NCBI GenBank assembly: GCA_963678705.1
Contig: OY783221.1
Location: 8,122,001-8,186,000 of the forward strand
Reading direction: 5' to 3'
Length of the DNA: 64,000 nucleotides
DNA from: Panorpa germanica
Lineage: Eukaryota; Arthropoda; Insecta; Mecoptera; Panorpidae
Shown: positions 23,793 through 35,947 of the stretch, piece after piece
How positions within the stretch are numbered: the first letter of the stretch is position 1
Layout: every line of letters starts with the position of its first letter
The notes under the pieces: model-generated
Database searches by the model: none
What the model was told of the DNA's origin: nothing
What the model saw: only the letters and a program-made list of their open reading frames with translations
Program-made: the position numbers and the translations under genes

Positions 23793-26139
23793 TCCCTCTT
23801 CTCCTTCTACGACAAATAAGAAATTGATGGCCACCCTAAATTAAAGTGACATTTAATTTTTTTGAATTTTTACATGTTGATTTAAGTAATGCAAAGAAAT
23901 TTAATGTAAACTGAAAAACACGATTTGCGGATTCAAATTCATGACTATGTAGGATATTTATTTGTGATATAAATTTGTGTTATTTGTCCTATGTCCTAAA
24001 TATTGTATACTGTGAGTCCTAGTAATTAAGCCGTTTCCATCTCCCCCCTTGCGGCCCTGTAACTTGCACAGGTAAAACGTCATGAAGAGAAATAACAGGT
24101 AACAAAAAACCTAGTAATACTAAGAATTATAACATTGTAGTGACATGGAGTTGGACTTCAATTTAGATGTTTTATTAACTTTTAAAATGATTTTGAGTTA
24201 CAATGTTATCCCTGTCTTGTGACTATGAGAGTTGGATGTCACTGGTGATGGTGATATTATATTATATATTTCTTTATAAATAATCCATCCATGTCAGAAA
24301 ACATTCGTGCGTTACCGTCAACTTGACTGGCCTGAATGATAGATAAAAGAATTGAACCTGTTTTATTTCAAATATTTTTTCATGGATCACCAAATAGATT
24401 ATAAATAATATTTTATTAGAAATACAGACATTTTCTATTAGAGAATTAGTCAATTTAAATAATAAATGCCTATGACAATCGCATTATCAATACCATCTAC
24501 AGAAAATAATGCAGAAATCTGAATAATTCATAAAACTATTAGGGTCAATTATAATAAAGGTTAATTATTTGAGTACTTACTAATTAATGATAGTCTCACA
24601 GTCTTCTGTCTTTGTAGATCTGCATTCTGGAAAGAAAAAGGGATGGTTATTTTATAACTCCTCAATAAATACCAGCGCTTACCCCGTAAGAAAGCAACGT
24701 TTGCTTTATTTAAATGATTTGAATTCAATAAAATAATTCGTAATTTTGTTTCAAATTTTCAATCCATTTTTAACCTGAAATATTTAACTTATTCGATATT
24801 AAAATAATTTTTTATTTCAAAATTTGAGATTTTTTTTTTGATACTCAATTAATACTCATGCAAAATTTCAACTTTCTATCTTTTACCGTTTAATAGTTAT
24901 ACAGCAAAAAGTGCCCGTTCTTTTTCGAACCACAATACGAATCGCGTAAACATAATACACCTGGGACATTACAAGATAGGAAGAAGGAGAATAACTTATA
25001 ATTTTAAAACGCACATTTCATCAACTGATATATACGCAAAACAGTGTTTGATTTACTATCTTAAACAAACTCAATCTTATATGAATTACTGAAACTTTGT
25101 TGTTTACCTATTTTAAACAATATTTCTTTTCTTACATTCCTAACATAGAGCTTTAAAGCTTTATCAATAGTTTAGTGCTTAAAAGCTCTAAAGCTTATAT
25201 AAAGCTTATAAAGTAACAGCACAGTGCATAAAAATATTAATATTAAATAATTACATTTTTTATGTTTATTTTTCATTATTTTTTGATTACGAATAATGGT
25301 TATTATAATAATTTTACTTCTTGTCAACATTTTTATAAAATACATTTATTACCGTATATTAGTTAAGTTCACAAGTCTACGGTTGGTAAAGTGGTTTTAT
25401 GTGCTTAATGAATATATTGCATGTTAATAATATAATTTAAACTATCGGACGATGTCCTCTAGGTACGATACGAGTACAAAGTAGTACAAAGACTGGATGT
25501 TGACTAATAGTTTAATAAAAAAAACTTCGCGAAAGTTTACTTAAAAATAGTGGAGCGTTTCTGTGTCTAAATCGATTTTAACAAAATAATAATATTAATT
25601 TAATATATTTTAGATAAGTAATTAAAATTTATTTAAATATTGATTCATTAGCTTCACTTTATTTATATTAGTTTAACCTAGCTCTGAATATTGTGCAATT
25701 TTATTTGTTGTTCTATATTTACCGAAGTTTTCATAATTTTGTTACATAGTTATTAAATAAATGTAAGAATTTTGTACTAATATATTAATTTTATATGAAA
25801 CATTATGTAATCTTGAATAAAAAACTTTATTAATGTCAGAAAACATGTTGAGAGATAACTATTGTTATGGAATCTTATGTTAAATAAATATTTTGTAACT
25901 AAGTAATTCTTTGCTTTTTGCAATGGCGATAAAAGACTTGAAATGTAACGAAATTTAAGGGCTCATAAGCGCAGCCTATTAAAGTCACTTTTGTCTTAAA
26001 TTTCAAATAAAAATATTACTATTATTTCAATATATATCACATAATTTCTTCTACTGTTACTTAGTATTACGTAGCCTTTTATCGCCCCTAATAATATTCT
26101 GCTTTAAATTTAATTTTACTTTAACTAAACTTTGTATCT

Positions 26140-26475
26140 CGACAACAAGAATGATCTGTTCACAGCCACTGCTGTTATAAATTTCGGATTCTCAATCAAA
26201 AAGGCGATGTTAACAGGAAGCGTCTGCGAAGTCTGTAACACCGCCCTTTGGAGTCCATTTCTTGCCATTGCTGTATTTTTACATTATCACAGAATGTGGT
26301 CAGGATCTGCCTCCTCTTCGCCACATTCGCATTTAGGGTTTGGAATGATTTTGTTTCTTGCTAGATGTTTCGGAGCTCCAGTATGATTCATTCTTAGTCT
26401 TGAGGTCATTGCCATTAATCTTTTTGGCCATATTATGTTCTTCATTATGCAAAAATTGATGCCACCATCCAGCAA
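26140..26475 (-). pseudogene. LINE (non-LTR retrotransposon) C-terminal remnant
   Basis: The minus strand encodes LRMNHTGAPKHLARNKIIPN followed by PKCECGEEEADPDHIL, then after a stop CKNTAMARNGLQRAVL and LPVNIAFLIENPKFITAV. This order is typical of the end of insect non-LTR retrotransposon ORF2 proteins after the RNase H domain: basic helix, CxCG, DHIL, then a PxNI-like segment. The reverse transcriptase is missing and a stop interrupts the frame, so this is a dead 5'-truncated copy. The clade is not assigned. Confidence 0.7.
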
Positions 26476-28174
26476 ATTATGTGTATTACATGTATGTGAA
26501 ACAAGTGTATGTTCACTTTGCGTAAACAGCTAATGATTAATAAATACTAATCAATACTCATTACTGGAGTAATATATCGATACTTAAACTGTAGAAAAAA
26601 TGATATTTCAAGTTCCAGACTGCTTTGAGAATTGTAACTGCGCTTCATACGCCTGTATGATAATCCGCTATTGCACTTCCGGCTTTACAAATCATATCCA
26701 CTTAAATTAAACCTTTTTCTGCTTTTCCGCTTACTTCATTCTTTTTTCCTTGTTTTTTTCTATCACTCTTATAGATGTTATCCATTATGGATACTCTACC
26801 AATTACAATATTGCTTTCATTTATCTCTTTCTTCCTCCTTTGTCTCTGTACCACTCAAATTCATCGACTATCACATTTCTCTCTTCCAATATTTCTTGTT
26901 TCTTTTTATTACGTTCCTCTTTTGTCAAATAATTCTATATTAGTCATATTTGCCATCAGCCGTCAATATTAATTTTCATATTTTAATTGATATTTGCAGA
27001 ATTAATGCATCCGTCTTTCCTTCCATTTTCATATCAGTTGACATTATTTACGATAACGTCATAAACATCATCTACACGTGAGTCAGCTCCACGAAGCCGA
27101 TGTCATTTATGAGTCGTTAAAAACACCTGCTTCCAATCACTATGCTCTTGCTCCAACCATGAAGAATCTGAGTACATTCTTACACTCGCTTCGCCTCGCT
27201 TTACTTTACTTTACTTTGCTTTGCTTTGCTTGACGATGATATTTTTTGTGACCTGCAGTTTGACTAGCAGACGTTTCCTTATTCCCCTTCTATGTATTAC
27301 TAACGCTCCTAAGACTCTAGGAGCCTAACACTAATTCACTGCACACTTTGGCTTTGACTTGCATCTCTTGACGTTTGCGAGCAATGTAAAATGATATACT
27401 TTTTTTTTATTTTGAGTTTGGAAGGTCGTTAAACTGTAGCTACAGTTTTTTCTATGTTTTCTAACTAAATCACACGATGGCTTTCTATTTTATTATTAGT
27501 TTCGAGTTTGCTATAGGAGTAACGGTTTCGGACTTGTTTTGCGATGTGTGCTATTCGATTCTTTGTGTTGCCTAAAGTTAATTAATTAAACACTCGTTTT
27601 AAGTTTTACTTGATATGTAATTCTAAGTTACCATCTGATTTTCTTGGGTGATTTTGCTGACCCAATAATTTTACAGTAACGTGTATTTAAATCGATCGAA
27701 ATTTTGGCCAGCAAGATCATTATTTTCATTCTGAGTTGCTAGATAGCGATATGTTACTACGTTCAAATATTTACCTGTGCTAACCTATATTTTTGTATGC
27801 ATTATAATATATAATCTATTGATATAGATAAGAATATTTCGTAGATATCAGATATTCATTAAAAGATATTTTAATAACGATATTTGTTATCGCATGTTCT
27901 TCGTTTCATAAGCCAAAAATTTGCGAATGTGTCGAAATACTGTCTAAACGGACTGATAGACCTGAAGTGAAAATATTTAAGGCGCTACATTTAAACTGAA
28001 ATAATTGCTTACAATATTAAAACTAGGTGAAATATATCATAAAAACTGTCAACGTAGTACGAGATCGTTGATTATAAGGCTCAACAATCCGAAATAGACC
28101 GGTGATAAATAAATGAAATAAAAAATAAAGGAATATTTTAATATTTTAGATTTTGATAATCAATTTTATCAATA

Positions 28175-28375
28175 TATACTAGCTAAACAGTGAATAAAAG
28201 ACACACACACATACAAACACAGACGACGATAAGGTAGAAAGAAACAGAAGCAGATTTTCGAAAATATGTACGTATTAAAATGCAACGTTGTGTCAAAATT
28301 TCAAGGTAATCGACCGACTACTTTTCGAGTTTTGCGAGTACAAACATACGCAGGGTGAATTTTTATATATAAAAA
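28175..28375. repeat. Dispersed repeat, Helitron/SINE-like
   Basis: It begins ATATACTAGCTAAAC and contains AACGTTGTGTCAAAATTTC and ACTACTTTTCGAGTTTTGCG, ending with CAAACATACGCAGGGTGAAT and a short AT tail. Parts recur at 59940-60075 and 60885-60980. The layout (CTAGC start, a gtcaaatTTCAAGgtaatcg-like core, ACAAACATAC, AT-rich end) resembles repeats common in many insect genomes. The class is uncertain. Confidence 0.55.
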
Positions 28376-29122
28376 AGATAATTGTTTTATATAAATTGGG
28401 ATATGGTTCACACCCTCATTGCATCTAGTCACAGTTTACTGAGATGGACACCCACTAAAATTTCGAGGTTTTGGGAGCAGCTTCACACTCGTAGAGATTT
28501 CGAGATGAAATAGACAAACGAACTGCTCGACAACCAACGGTATATTTTACCAATGGTTTACAAGCTCAAGGTACTAACATATTAGACAAGGCCAATTAGA
28601 TTTTTCGATTAGAATACTCCTGGATTCAGTTGTAAGATGGACCAGTTGTTTGGCTAAGCTTGAAGACATATCTACGTGACAAGGAATGCGCATGAAATTT
28701 ATGACCAATATGGTTTCTAGTTTGCTAACCAGGTATTGGAGTGGTTAACATTAAAATGTGAAATTGAATTTGTAAAAAAATATAACAAAAATATAACACA
28801 ATTTTGATAAATGAATTCAGTTGTTTTAGCTAGAATTTTTTTTGCAATAATTTGCTATTTAAATAGAAATCCGTCCATGTGATAACACCTTTAATGTAAA
28901 AACAATTTCCATATATTTTTGAATGTATTTGGTTAGCACGTTATATACATTCGATTTAAACATATTTTTTTATAACTTAATACTAATATAATATAATCCC
29001 TGAACTAGTATGCAGCTAGCAATTATATTTGTATTATAAACACATTTTTTTAATCTGGGTTATTTTAAACTTAATTGTAATTCAAAATTTACCGTTACAC
29101 GTGGAACGCGTTTTGCTGTAAT

Positions 29123-29155
29123 CAGCTCTAACTCTAGCTTTAGCTCTAGCTCTAG
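29123..29155. repeat. Degenerate AGCTCT/GCTCTA hexamer repeat
   Basis: About five variants of a six-base unit (GCTCTA, ACTCTA, GCTTTA, GCTCTA, GCTCTA) in tandem. Confidence 0.7.
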
Positions 29156-29393
29156 GTCAATTAAAATATTTTAATCTATTATTGTTAGCCAATTTATTTT
29201 TAAAAATAAATTGCGTAATTACACTTAAAATTAATGGTTATTGACCTTCACACTGCATTACGTTGAATATAATTATAATTGTATTCTAACAGTTAGCGTT
29301 TAAACATTTATTATTACAAATGTATTTTGTAATAATGTTCTATTTTAGATTTACCTACAAGATAAACCACAAAAGAAAAACTAGTCGAAATTT

Positions 29394-29560
29394 AGGTCAT
29401 CATTAGGGCATTAATTGAAATTCTGGATGCGCTAACGATGACCTCTATATCAATAGCGTTTGAACTCTGTACACAATGCCATTTTATAAATTTAAAAAAC
29501 TATTGAGACGCTATTTGTAAACATAAGGATATCAATAGTGTTTCAAGGGCCCCCTGTCGA
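29394..29560. repeat. Member of AATAGCGTTT repeat family, with small inverted repeat
   Basis: It starts with AGGTCATCATTAGGGCAT, whose near-reverse complement ATGCGCTAACGATGACCT follows at 29425-29442. Then come ATCAATAGCGTTTGAACT and CTATTGAGACGCTATTT. The same words, in similar order, occur at 31790-31990 and 34695-34885 close to the receptor genes. No coding content. Confidence 0.55.
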
Positions 29561-29782
29561 GTATATATACCCGTTTTTTGAGAGAAAAAAAAGGGAGAGC
29601 AAAGAAACAAACATATGTTGTAGATGTAGAACATGTTTTGACCTGTCATAGTATGAAGGTAATCGTCCACAAAAATCAATGTATAAAAATCCAGTCTTTG
29701 ATATATTATACTTAGACTTAATAGAATGGTATAAAAAGGGTATGAGGCAAATTCAAAACCAGTGCTGGACGCAAATAAGGTC

Positions 29783-30208
29783 CTCCGCACACGAGGCGAC
29801 TGATACTAAACTAGCCGAGCAACGAAGTTTCCAACAAAACGAAAAACGAACCATGTCGAGTCATGTATGAGTCGACTCTAGAGAATTTTTAACAATAGCA
29901 TAATAGAGGATCTTATTGTGTCGTATTTGTATGTATGTATTTAAATACTTTTGAATAGTATTTTTGCACATCTCTGCTCATGATGTCACCATTAAAAGCG
30001 TGTAACCAAGCATGCCCTGAGACATAGAAAACACAGTCGCCCAAAACGTGCTCAAAACCAGTTTGAAATCAGTTTTCTTTCATTCGTGCCGTGTGTTTTC
30101 TCTCACTCGTATACACGTGCGTTCTCTCACTAACAACACAGTTGCATTCTCATTCGGTTCGGGCAGATTCGGGGCTAACGTTTGCAATCAGTCGACTCGT
30201 GTGCGGAG
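29783..30208. mobile_element. MITE with 22-bp terminal inverted repeats
   Basis: The left end, CTCCGCACACGAGGCGACTG plus two more bases (29783-29804), matches the reverse complement of 30187-30208 with one mismatch. The element is about 426 bp and has no transposase, so it is a non-autonomous DNA transposon. A precise target-site duplication is not evident, so the superfamily is left open. Confidence 0.7.
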
Positions 30209-30711
30209 TTCCTAAGTAGCAACAAATTTCAACAACAAAAGGAACTTGTTTCAAAAAGTAGTTCGACCTCGGATAACCGATTGGAAAACTAAGTTGAAGT
30301 CTCAGAAAATCCGTAATGCTCTTCTATGTTTGAACTAATAAAACCTAAATGTGAACACTTTATAGAAACGAAATGTGAATATAAATAAATCTGAAATAAG
30401 TGTATTAAATAAAAATGAAACTTTTATATTTTTACTTCGTTGTAAATATTATTTATCAGTAAATACCGTTAAAGTCATTTCAATCATCGTTTTATTATGT
30501 TTACAAGCGATTTGACACAAAAAATCTTAATAAATTAAATATTTCAGGTCAGCCCTTCTACGGATATGCATTTATGCATAAAAGTAATATTAATCATCGA
30601 TTATTTGCTGAATCATTGGATTTGATCTTAGAGTGTACACAATGCCTCGTCATCCTTATGCATTTCACTATTCTAGAGGTCTAAAAATGACAATCTCTCT
30701 CCAGTAACTAG

Positions 30712-30740
30712 CCTCTCTCTCTCTCTCTTTCTCTTTCTCT
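30712..30740. repeat. (CT)n microsatellite
   Basis: Short CT-rich run with a few T insertions. Confidence 0.8.
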
Positions 30741-31789
30741 AGTACTTAATACGTGCTATAGTGGTTGTACTCAGATACATAAAATAAATGAATTAAATAT
30801 GCATAATTAATATTCAAATAAAAAAACAAACAAAAATATACAGGTATAAAGATACACTCTTAACATGCCAACAAGAGTACCAATAACAGTCGAGCAGAAC
30901 TTTACAAAAAAATGAACCAAGAAAATATCTAATCTGAATTAAATTAGCATTATTAATTTGACATAAGATTATTTGATTTATATTTGAATCGCTCAGAAAC
31001 CAATGCGGTAAAGTTAATAACAAAAATTTAAGATCAAATAATCTGGTATTTTACTAGAAGAGGGATACATTTACCGTACAAGGCGGTAAGTCAAATAAAA
31101 TATTTTACATTTACATTAGCCACTTTGCACGTCGAAAAATCGGACGTGAATAAAACCAGAACTGAATGAATAAACTTAGAAATTCTAAACTGCTTCATTT
31201 ATTTCAAAATGTAATTATGCATAAACTATATTTATTAATTATAAGTTAGCTTTAGCAATAAATGTCAGAAATGTATATTAAAAAAATTAAGTTAATTAAG
31301 AAATAATAAATACATTTTTAATTGGCACCTAAAATTAGTTAAAAATTCATCACTGCTAATAATTTTGTTAAAACTGTAATACTTCCAAATTTGTACATGG
31401 ACGGATTTCTAATTGTAATTATGTATAGACAAGAAAATAATTAATCATCTCACAAAAGCTGTTATTTTCTAAAGCTAATCGTAACCACACACATACACAT
31501 ACACAAATAAACACAAACACAGATTGAAATAGAGGCAAAGGATACTTCTAACTAACGTCTAAACATTGCATGCATCAATCTTCTTCAATGACGGTTCTGT
31601 TGCTTCCAGAGCCGTGCCTTGCCAGTCGTCGCACGTCAACTTTATACTAATTTCTGTATAATCATTACCTTTAACGACCAGTTGACTAGCAGCTAGTTCA
31701 CCGACACTCCGTTTATTTGGAGCAATTGTAATTAGACGAATCTAGCTGAATGATGATGATAATTGGCCTTCAAATATGTATACGCTAAA

Positions 31790-31990
31790 GTCTAAATTTA
31801 GGTCATCATTAGCGCATCCTAATCAAGCATAGTTAATAGCGTTTCAACTATGTATATAATACCATTTTACGAATTATCGATTTGCAAATGTGTCTCAATT
31901 CAATATGTGTTTGATAACTTTGTAACTCTATTGAGACAGTATTTTGGAAAATTAGGACATCAATATCGTTTCGAAAGCATCACTTACACT
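31790..31990. repeat. Member of AATAGCGTTT repeat family
   Basis: It contains TTTAGGTCATCATTAGCGCA, TTAATAGCGTTTCAACTATG, CTATTGAGACAGTATTTTGG, AAAATTAGGACATCAATATC and GTTTCGAAAGCATCACTTA. These align in order with 34695-34885 and partly with 29394-29560. It lies about 800 bp upstream of the receptor gene at 32830. Confidence 0.65.
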
Positions 31991-32189
31991 ACAAGCAATA
32001 CAAATATATAATTTTTATTGCGAGAATCACGAGAACAAAATTATGTTGAAGTATTACTTTTAGCAATAATTAGCAGCCGTGTTTATATGGAATAAAAATG
32101 CTTAAATATGTAAAAATATTATGCATTTATTTTTGGAAAATATTCAAGTAAACACTTAAAATAAAAAAGTTAAATTAAATCACAGTGAG

Positions 32190-32270
32190 GAGAGCATTAT
32201 TGCTTGACACTGATCGCTGTGTCTTCAAGTTATATCTCCGGATCACAGCTGTAGTTTCTGGGTTTAATTG
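32190..32270 (+). mobile_element. tRNA-derived SINE remnant
   Basis: An A-box-like GTGAGGAGAGCATTATTG segment is followed by CACAGCTGTAG and the B-box-like GGGTTTAATTG. It is related to the minus-strand remnants at 19005-19080 and 23711-23792. It is degenerate and not a functional tRNA by inspection. Confidence 0.45.
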
Positions 32271-32751
32271 TTATCAAATCAAATTGATTTTGTGTATATA
32301 TAATCATAAACTTATCTAACATAAATAAACACTGCCAATGAAGTATGAGGTCGTCGGTGATGGGACTAGGTAGACTTTAAATAAATTAAATAAGAAAATA
32401 ATAACTTCGCGGCATAAAAGTTTCCATCATTTTTTATTGATCTAAAGTTTGATTTGCTCTAATTGATTGAAATATTTTTGATAAATTTTAAGCGGTAAGA
32501 GTAAATTCTTTATAGGAACACTATGGAAATACATTATAGAATGTAATATTATTTAGTCTTACATAAAAAGCATACTTCGGTTAGGACGTCGCGTGCAAGA
32601 GTAGCACAAGTGTGGACAAATCATAACGTCCTAATAAATTAGTCCATCAACAAATTGTTCTAATATCAAATACTACGAAGCCAAACTCACTCTCTTTAAT
32701 ATGTAGTTATAAAAGCCTTTAATCAAGGATATCAATCGATTTGTATACTAG

Positions 32752-32829
32752 TATATAACAGTTGATATTTCCTAAGTTATTCCAGTAGACTTCTTTATTC
32801 ACAAGACAACGACAGTACATACCGGTAAA
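32752..32829 (+). promoter_or_regulatory. TATA-initiator core promoter and 5' UTR of IR copy 3
   Basis: TATATAA (32752-32758) lies 32 nt before the A of an initiator-like CCAGT (32784), and the ATG follows 46 nt later. The same spacing and nearly the same sequence precede the genes at 10911 (minus) and 35948. ATCGATTTGT (32735-32744) lies just upstream. A longer stretch from about 32575 also resembles the flank of the gene at 35948. Confidence 0.78.
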
Positions 32830-34578
32830 ATGATTTCCTTATTACTTTTTGTGTTGTTATTATCAAATTACAATGTGCTAATCAAATGTGACTCGAGTTT
32901 AATTAGTTATCCTGATGTTAATTCTGTTTTAACTGTGGCGGAATCAGTTTGCCCTGATAACGACATTGACTTGTATTGGATAGATGCCAACATTTCAGAT
33001 ACATCTGACATAGATTCCGAATATTCAAACAAACTATTAGCTGCCTTTAACAATCAATTAAGAGTACTTGTAATTAGACAACATTATCACAACCGCAACT
33101 TTATTTATGTAAAGTCAACCTGTTCTATAACGTTTCTTGTTGATGTGAACGATTTAAAGTATATAAAGTACTATACAAATTACCATGACGATTCACTAAT
33201 CTTCATCTTATTAAAAATACCAAACATAACATTAGTGAATAAAGAGTTGGAAGTAATTTTTGAGAACCACGGCCTACAGCTTTTGTTATTTTTTGTAAAT
33301 TATCAAAGACAACTTCAGGTGTGTTGTGTGAATGCAGATCGCATTTCGTTATGTGAAAATTACTCCGCGTCTCATAACTACATCGTTAATGGTAATGAAT
33401 TTAGTGTTGCCAACGTAGAAATCGTACCAGATTTGAACGGAAGCATGGATTGTTTCTCCGCTGTTGACAACACACAGCTTATGCTGTTGCTGCAGGAGTT
33501 GTTAAGCCTGAACGTATCCAATGAGTTCGGTATTCGTAATGCCATATTTACCCGTGGATTAGTAATAAATAAATTACTTACATTATACTTCCAAACATAC
33601 GATTGGATGTTTTACAAATGGTGGGTTCCCAAAGCGAAGCCATTACCGCAATGGTTGTGCTTGACTATAATATTTGCTCCAGCTACTTGGTTGGTGATAA
33701 TCTGTGTGCTGATTTTATCGATAATAGTCTGGATTACTTTAACCATCACTCAATGGGAAGATACAGGAGAAAGGGACTTAGTAATATCTGTTATCAACAT
33801 GTGGATCGTTCTTCTTGGAGTTTCTGTGAACCATCAACCTCGCACAGTGTTATCGCGAGTGTTCTTCATCGTGGTAGTGATCTACAGCCTTCACATAACT
33901 ACTGCGTATTTATCCAATTGGATTAACATTTTGACGACACCTGTTTTTGAGAAACAAATCGACACTCTTGAAGAAATGGTGAATTCCAATTTAGAAATCG
34001 CCATATGTCCTTGGCTGGCTGTTACAGATTTATATTTTCATTCGGCCGATTATTTTGAGAAAGAAATAAGACGACGGACATTATTGTATCCCTTTATAGA
34101 TAATGAAGTATTTAGTAATTTATCTCGGCGACTCAAATATTTGGAAGTTCTTTCATTACCAGACAAAGTAGCTATTTTGGAATCCGTTGACGAAGTGAAA
34201 TTCTTCAGTGTTGACGACGAGTACCATCCTATAAGTGATCAGGTAGTTACAATACCTGTTGCTATAATGTCCTCTAATAGGTTTGTGGGCACTAAGATAC
34301 AGAAGTTAATACTAGATCTATTTGCAAATGGGATTATTGAAAAATTGAAATTCAGGAAAAGAAACTTAAGTACAAATGGTACCAATCTTCATTCAGATAA
34401 TGAACCAGTCAAAATGACTATTCAACATTTTCAGGCTGCATTCTATTTACTATTATTTGGGCTATTAGTTAGTCTAACTGTTTTCTTTGTTGAGCATGTT
34501 GCTTTTAAAATAAGGAAAAGGCATAGAATTAAATATTGCACGGCATATCCATGTTTTACGCGATCACCATCCACATAG
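32830..34578 (+). CDS. Divergent ionotropic receptor (IR), intronless, copy 3
   Basis: A complete single-exon frame of 582 residues starting MISLLLFVLLLSNYNV (signal peptide, about 1-20). The ectodomain spans 21-275 with cysteines at 41, 98, 166 and 167. Membrane segment 1 is about 277-302, the pore loop about 316-331 (NMWIVLLGVSVNHQPRT), membrane segment 2 about 343-369 (ITTAYLSNWINILT), the S2-like region to about 530 and membrane segment 3 about 534-558. It is very similar to copies 1 and 4. The tail KIRKRHRIKYCTAYPCFTRS... is some 15 residues longer than theirs: a one-base difference just before the usual stop shifts the frame through what is 3' UTR in the paralogs. Expected to be a membrane cation-channel subunit in chemosensory cells, possibly needing an IR co-receptor such as IR25a or IR76b as known for the family. 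The ligand is unknown. Confidence 0.94.
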   Translation: MISLLLFVLLLSNYNVLIKCDSSLISYPDVNSVLTVAESVCPDNDIDLYWIDANISDTSDIDSEYSNKLLAAFNNQLRVLVIRQHYHNRNFIYVKSTCSITFLVDVNDLKYIKYYTNYHDDSLIFILLKIPNITLVNKELEVIFENHGLQLLLFFVNYQRQLQVCCVNADRISLCENYSASHNYIVNGNEFSVANVEIVPDLNGSMDCFSAVDNTQLMLLLQELLSLNVSNEFGIRNAIFTRGLVINKLLTLYFQTYDWMFYKWWVPKAKPLPQWLCLTIIFAPATWLVIICVLILSIIVWITLTITQWEDTGERDLVISVINMWIVLLGVSVNHQPRTVLSRVFFIVVVIYSLHITTAYLSNWINILTTPVFEKQIDTLEEMVNSNLEIAICPWLAVTDLYFHSADYFEKEIRRRTLLYPFIDNEVFSNLSRRLKYLEVLSLPDKVAILESVDEVKFFSVDDEYHPISDQVVTIPVAIMSSNRFVGTKIQKLILDLFANGIIEKLKFRKRNLSTNGTNLHSDNEPVKMTIQHFQAAFYLLLFGLLVSLTVFFVEHVAFKIRKRHRIKYCTAYPCFTRSPST

Positions 34579-34694
34579 GCTTTGACAATCTTCAAACATT
34601 CTGATTTAGGTACCATAGTTGAAGCACAAAACTATACGATTACACCTGATATGTAAATTTAAGTTTGATATTGTGGGCAAGTTATTAGTAGCTT

Positions 34695-34885
34695 AGTAGA
34701 ATAGATCAATAGCGTTTCAACTATGTACATTTTGCGAATTTGGTACGCTATTGATTGACACGCTAATTAGCAGCTCAAACGTCTCAATTGTATTGGATAT
34801 GTATTGGATAACTTTGAAATGCTATTGAGACGGTATTTTTGAAAATTAGGATACCAATACAATTTCGAAAACATCACTTAAAAAG
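34695..34885. repeat. Member of AATAGCGTTT repeat family
   Basis: It contains CAATAGCGTTTCAACTATGT, an internal near-reverse complement TTGAAATGCTATTG, then AAAATTAGGATACCAATAC and TTTCGAAAACATCACTTA. It aligns in order with 31790-31990. It is probably a non-autonomous element and lies between two receptor genes. Confidence 0.65.
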
Positions 34886-35047
34886 AAGAATACTGTTGTA
34901 GAAGAGTACTGAAGAATTACTGTTCAAAACACTATGGAAAAACATTATAGAATGTATTATTTATTTTGTCTTGTATAAAAAGTTTAATTTTCAGTAGAAA
35001 AGGTAAATTTGACAAAAGATAATTTTCTTGATGTAATCTCACATCGC

Positions 35048-35112
35048 AGGTAGAAAATTGTCTTGCAATGCAAGTTTCACACGCTAGCTTCTCACAAGCT
35101 CATTTTCTACCA
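35048..35112. mobile_element. 65-bp MITE-like element with GGTAGAAAAT ends
   Basis: The left end, AGGTAGAAAATTGTCTTGC, and the right end, ATTTTCTACC, are inverted repeats enclosing about 45 bp that include GCAATGCAAG and CTAGC. Partial copies occur near 6650, 6919, 7021, 20944, 37822-37850 (reverse) and 17404-17424 (reverse). It is too small to code and is a dispersed non-autonomous family. Confidence 0.6.
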
Positions 35113-35869
35113 GGTTATGGATTTATAATTCATTTGTAAAGTAACAAAACTACAACTACATCAACTTTTTTTTTAATGATTTTTATTCATGTTAAATTAA
35201 GGTAATATCCTAATGGTGGTGAGCTCTACTTCTTTCCCCTCTTTTTCTTTCATTCTTATTACTTAGCTTAACTTGAAAATATTGATGTTTTTAAGAGCAG
35301 TTACATAAGTAGTTCAGTGTTAGTATCACGTCTAAAAAGTGCATATAAAATTCTCAATTATTTGTTAAAATGAAGTTTATTATGCTCTTTCGGTTCTAAA
35401 ATCAAATAATATTTTGACAGTAAATTGAGATCAAGTTTGCATTATCGTACAAGGTACAAGGAACTAATGCTCATTTGCGTACCAGACAGAATTATATGCT
35501 TATATTAAATACGATTATCAGAAGCATCAGAAAATGTCTTTACATATTTAATTTCTGCAATTTAGGAAGTGCGCAACATCCTTATCTAACCTTTAATACT
35601 ACATTCATTACTTGATTTTTGAACATACCAAATTGGTTGAATGAATGCGTAGAAATGACAAACGATGCATATGTGTTAAATAACATGTTACTTCGGTTTG
35701 GACGTCACGTGCAGTAGTGGCACTAGTGTGGACAAATAATATACTAATAAATTAATCCATCAAGACATTGTTCTAATACCAAATACTAAGTAATGAGACT
35801 CACTCTCTTTAATAGGTATAAAAAATCCTTTAATCATGGATATTGTAATCGATTTGTTCTAACTACCAG

Positions 35870-35947
35870 TATATAGCAGTTGATATTTGCTATGTTATTC
35901 CAGTAGACTTCTTTATTCACAAGACAACGACAGTACATACCGGTAAA
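35870..35947 (+). promoter_or_regulatory. TATA-initiator core promoter and 5' UTR of IR copy 4
   Basis: TATATAG (35870-35876) lies 32 nt before the A of CCAGT (35902), and the ATG follows 46 nt later at 35948. The 5' UTR is almost identical to those of the genes starting at 10911 and 32830. ATCGATTTGT is at 35848-35857. Upstream similarity to the gene at 32830 continues to about 35690. Confidence 0.78.

Larger units (their letters stand above)
34579..35690. other. Intergenic region between IR copies 3 and 4
   Basis: About 150 bp of 3' flank (to about 34650) is conserved with that of the gene ending at 37615, including CTTCAAAC and ATACCATAGTTGAAGCAC-like segments. After this come a member of the AATAGCGTTT repeat family and a 65-bp MITE. 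The rest is AT-rich without features. Confidence 0.6.
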
